From Candidatus Altarchaeales archaeon (GTDB lineage Archaea > Altiarchaeota > Altiarchaeia > IMC4 > QMZM01): a stretch of 5,451 bases of DNA. The position numbers and the translations under genes were made by a program. The DNA lies in assembly GCA_003663045.1 (NCBI GenBank), contig QMZG01000086.1, positions 1-5,451 of the forward strand, in the 5' to 3' direction. Shown here piece by piece: positions 5,396 to 5,451 of this stretch. Numbering within the stretch: position 1 is the first letter of the stretch; every line of letters starts with the position of its first letter. The notes beneath the pieces were generated by a model, which ran no database searches, was not told the origin of the DNA, and saw nothing but the letters and a program-made list of their open reading frames with translations.

Positions 5396-5419
5396 AATTT
5401 TTAGCCTAATTTTTAGCCT
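5396..5419 (+). terminator. Tandem 12-bp repeat with two T5 tracts, likely ATPase gene terminator
   Basis: AATTTTTAGCCT occurs twice with no gap (5396-5407 and 5408-5419), starting 4 bases after the TAG stop. Each copy holds a T5 tract, followed by a further CTTTCT. Archaeal RNA polymerase terminates at T-rich stretches without needing a hairpin, so the duplication supplies two successive termination signals. The rest of the window (5420-5451) is AT-rich and contains a TATA-like TATAATATT at 5425-5433 but no gene that can be recognised before the edge. Confidence 0.6.
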
Positions 5420-5451
5420 CTTTCTATAATATTAATCCCCTGAAAAATGAA

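Noticed and set aside
5425..5451. Start of a further plus-strand gene (TATA-like at 5425-5433, ATG at 5447)
   Set aside because: Only one codon and two bases are visible, and the TATA-to-ATG distance is too short for a start at or before this ATG.

Overview
The window reads as archaeal, most likely euryarchaeal, DNA. The evidence is an archaeal-type mevalonate entry operon, an archaeal COG1709-type HTH regulator, a PIN-domain ATPase of the archaeal COG1855 family, TTATAAATA-type TATA boxes, and start codons that often lack a Shine-Dalgarno site. The DNA is AT-rich between genes. I cannot place it at order level from sequence alone.

Layout, left to right. Bases 1-290 hold no gene I can defend: possibly a gene end or start at the extreme left edge, then an AT-rich stretch with several short tandem duplications, a 16-bp TATA-like palindrome, and a nested set of inverted repeats (158-279) that could fold as RNA. 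Bases 291-3703 are a four-gene minus-strand operon, in transcription order HTH regulator (3703-2990), HMG-CoA synthase (2952-1900), acetoacetyl-CoA thiolase (1885-719) and DUF35 zinc-ribbon/OB-fold protein (692-291), with gaps of 37, 14 and 26 bp. Bases 3704-3804 are a compact divergent promoter region. Bases 3805-5391 encode a PIN-domain/secretion-type ATPase on the plus strand. After its stop is a perfect 12-bp tandem duplication containing two T5 tracts, a probable terminator.

How the genes work together. Thiolase condenses two acetyl-CoA to acetoacetyl-CoA, and HMG-CoA synthase adds a third acetyl-CoA to give HMG-CoA, the first committed stage of archaeal isoprenoid lipid synthesis. In the characterised archaeal system the DUF35 protein bridges the two enzymes so that the unfavourable thiolase product is passed directly on. 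All catalytic motifs are intact here. The regulator as first gene suggests, but does not prove, local control of lipid precursor supply. HMG-CoA reductase is not in the window.

The core operon is known biology. The less expected points are: a PIN-ATPase that appears to lack the KH domain usual in its family; repeated small tandem duplications in the noncoding DNA, two of them carrying T-tracts on the plus strand; the nested inverted repeats beyond the operon's 3' end; a perfect palindrome at the ATPase promoter; and a possible leaderless internal promoter for HMG-CoA synthase. No clear new system is evident.
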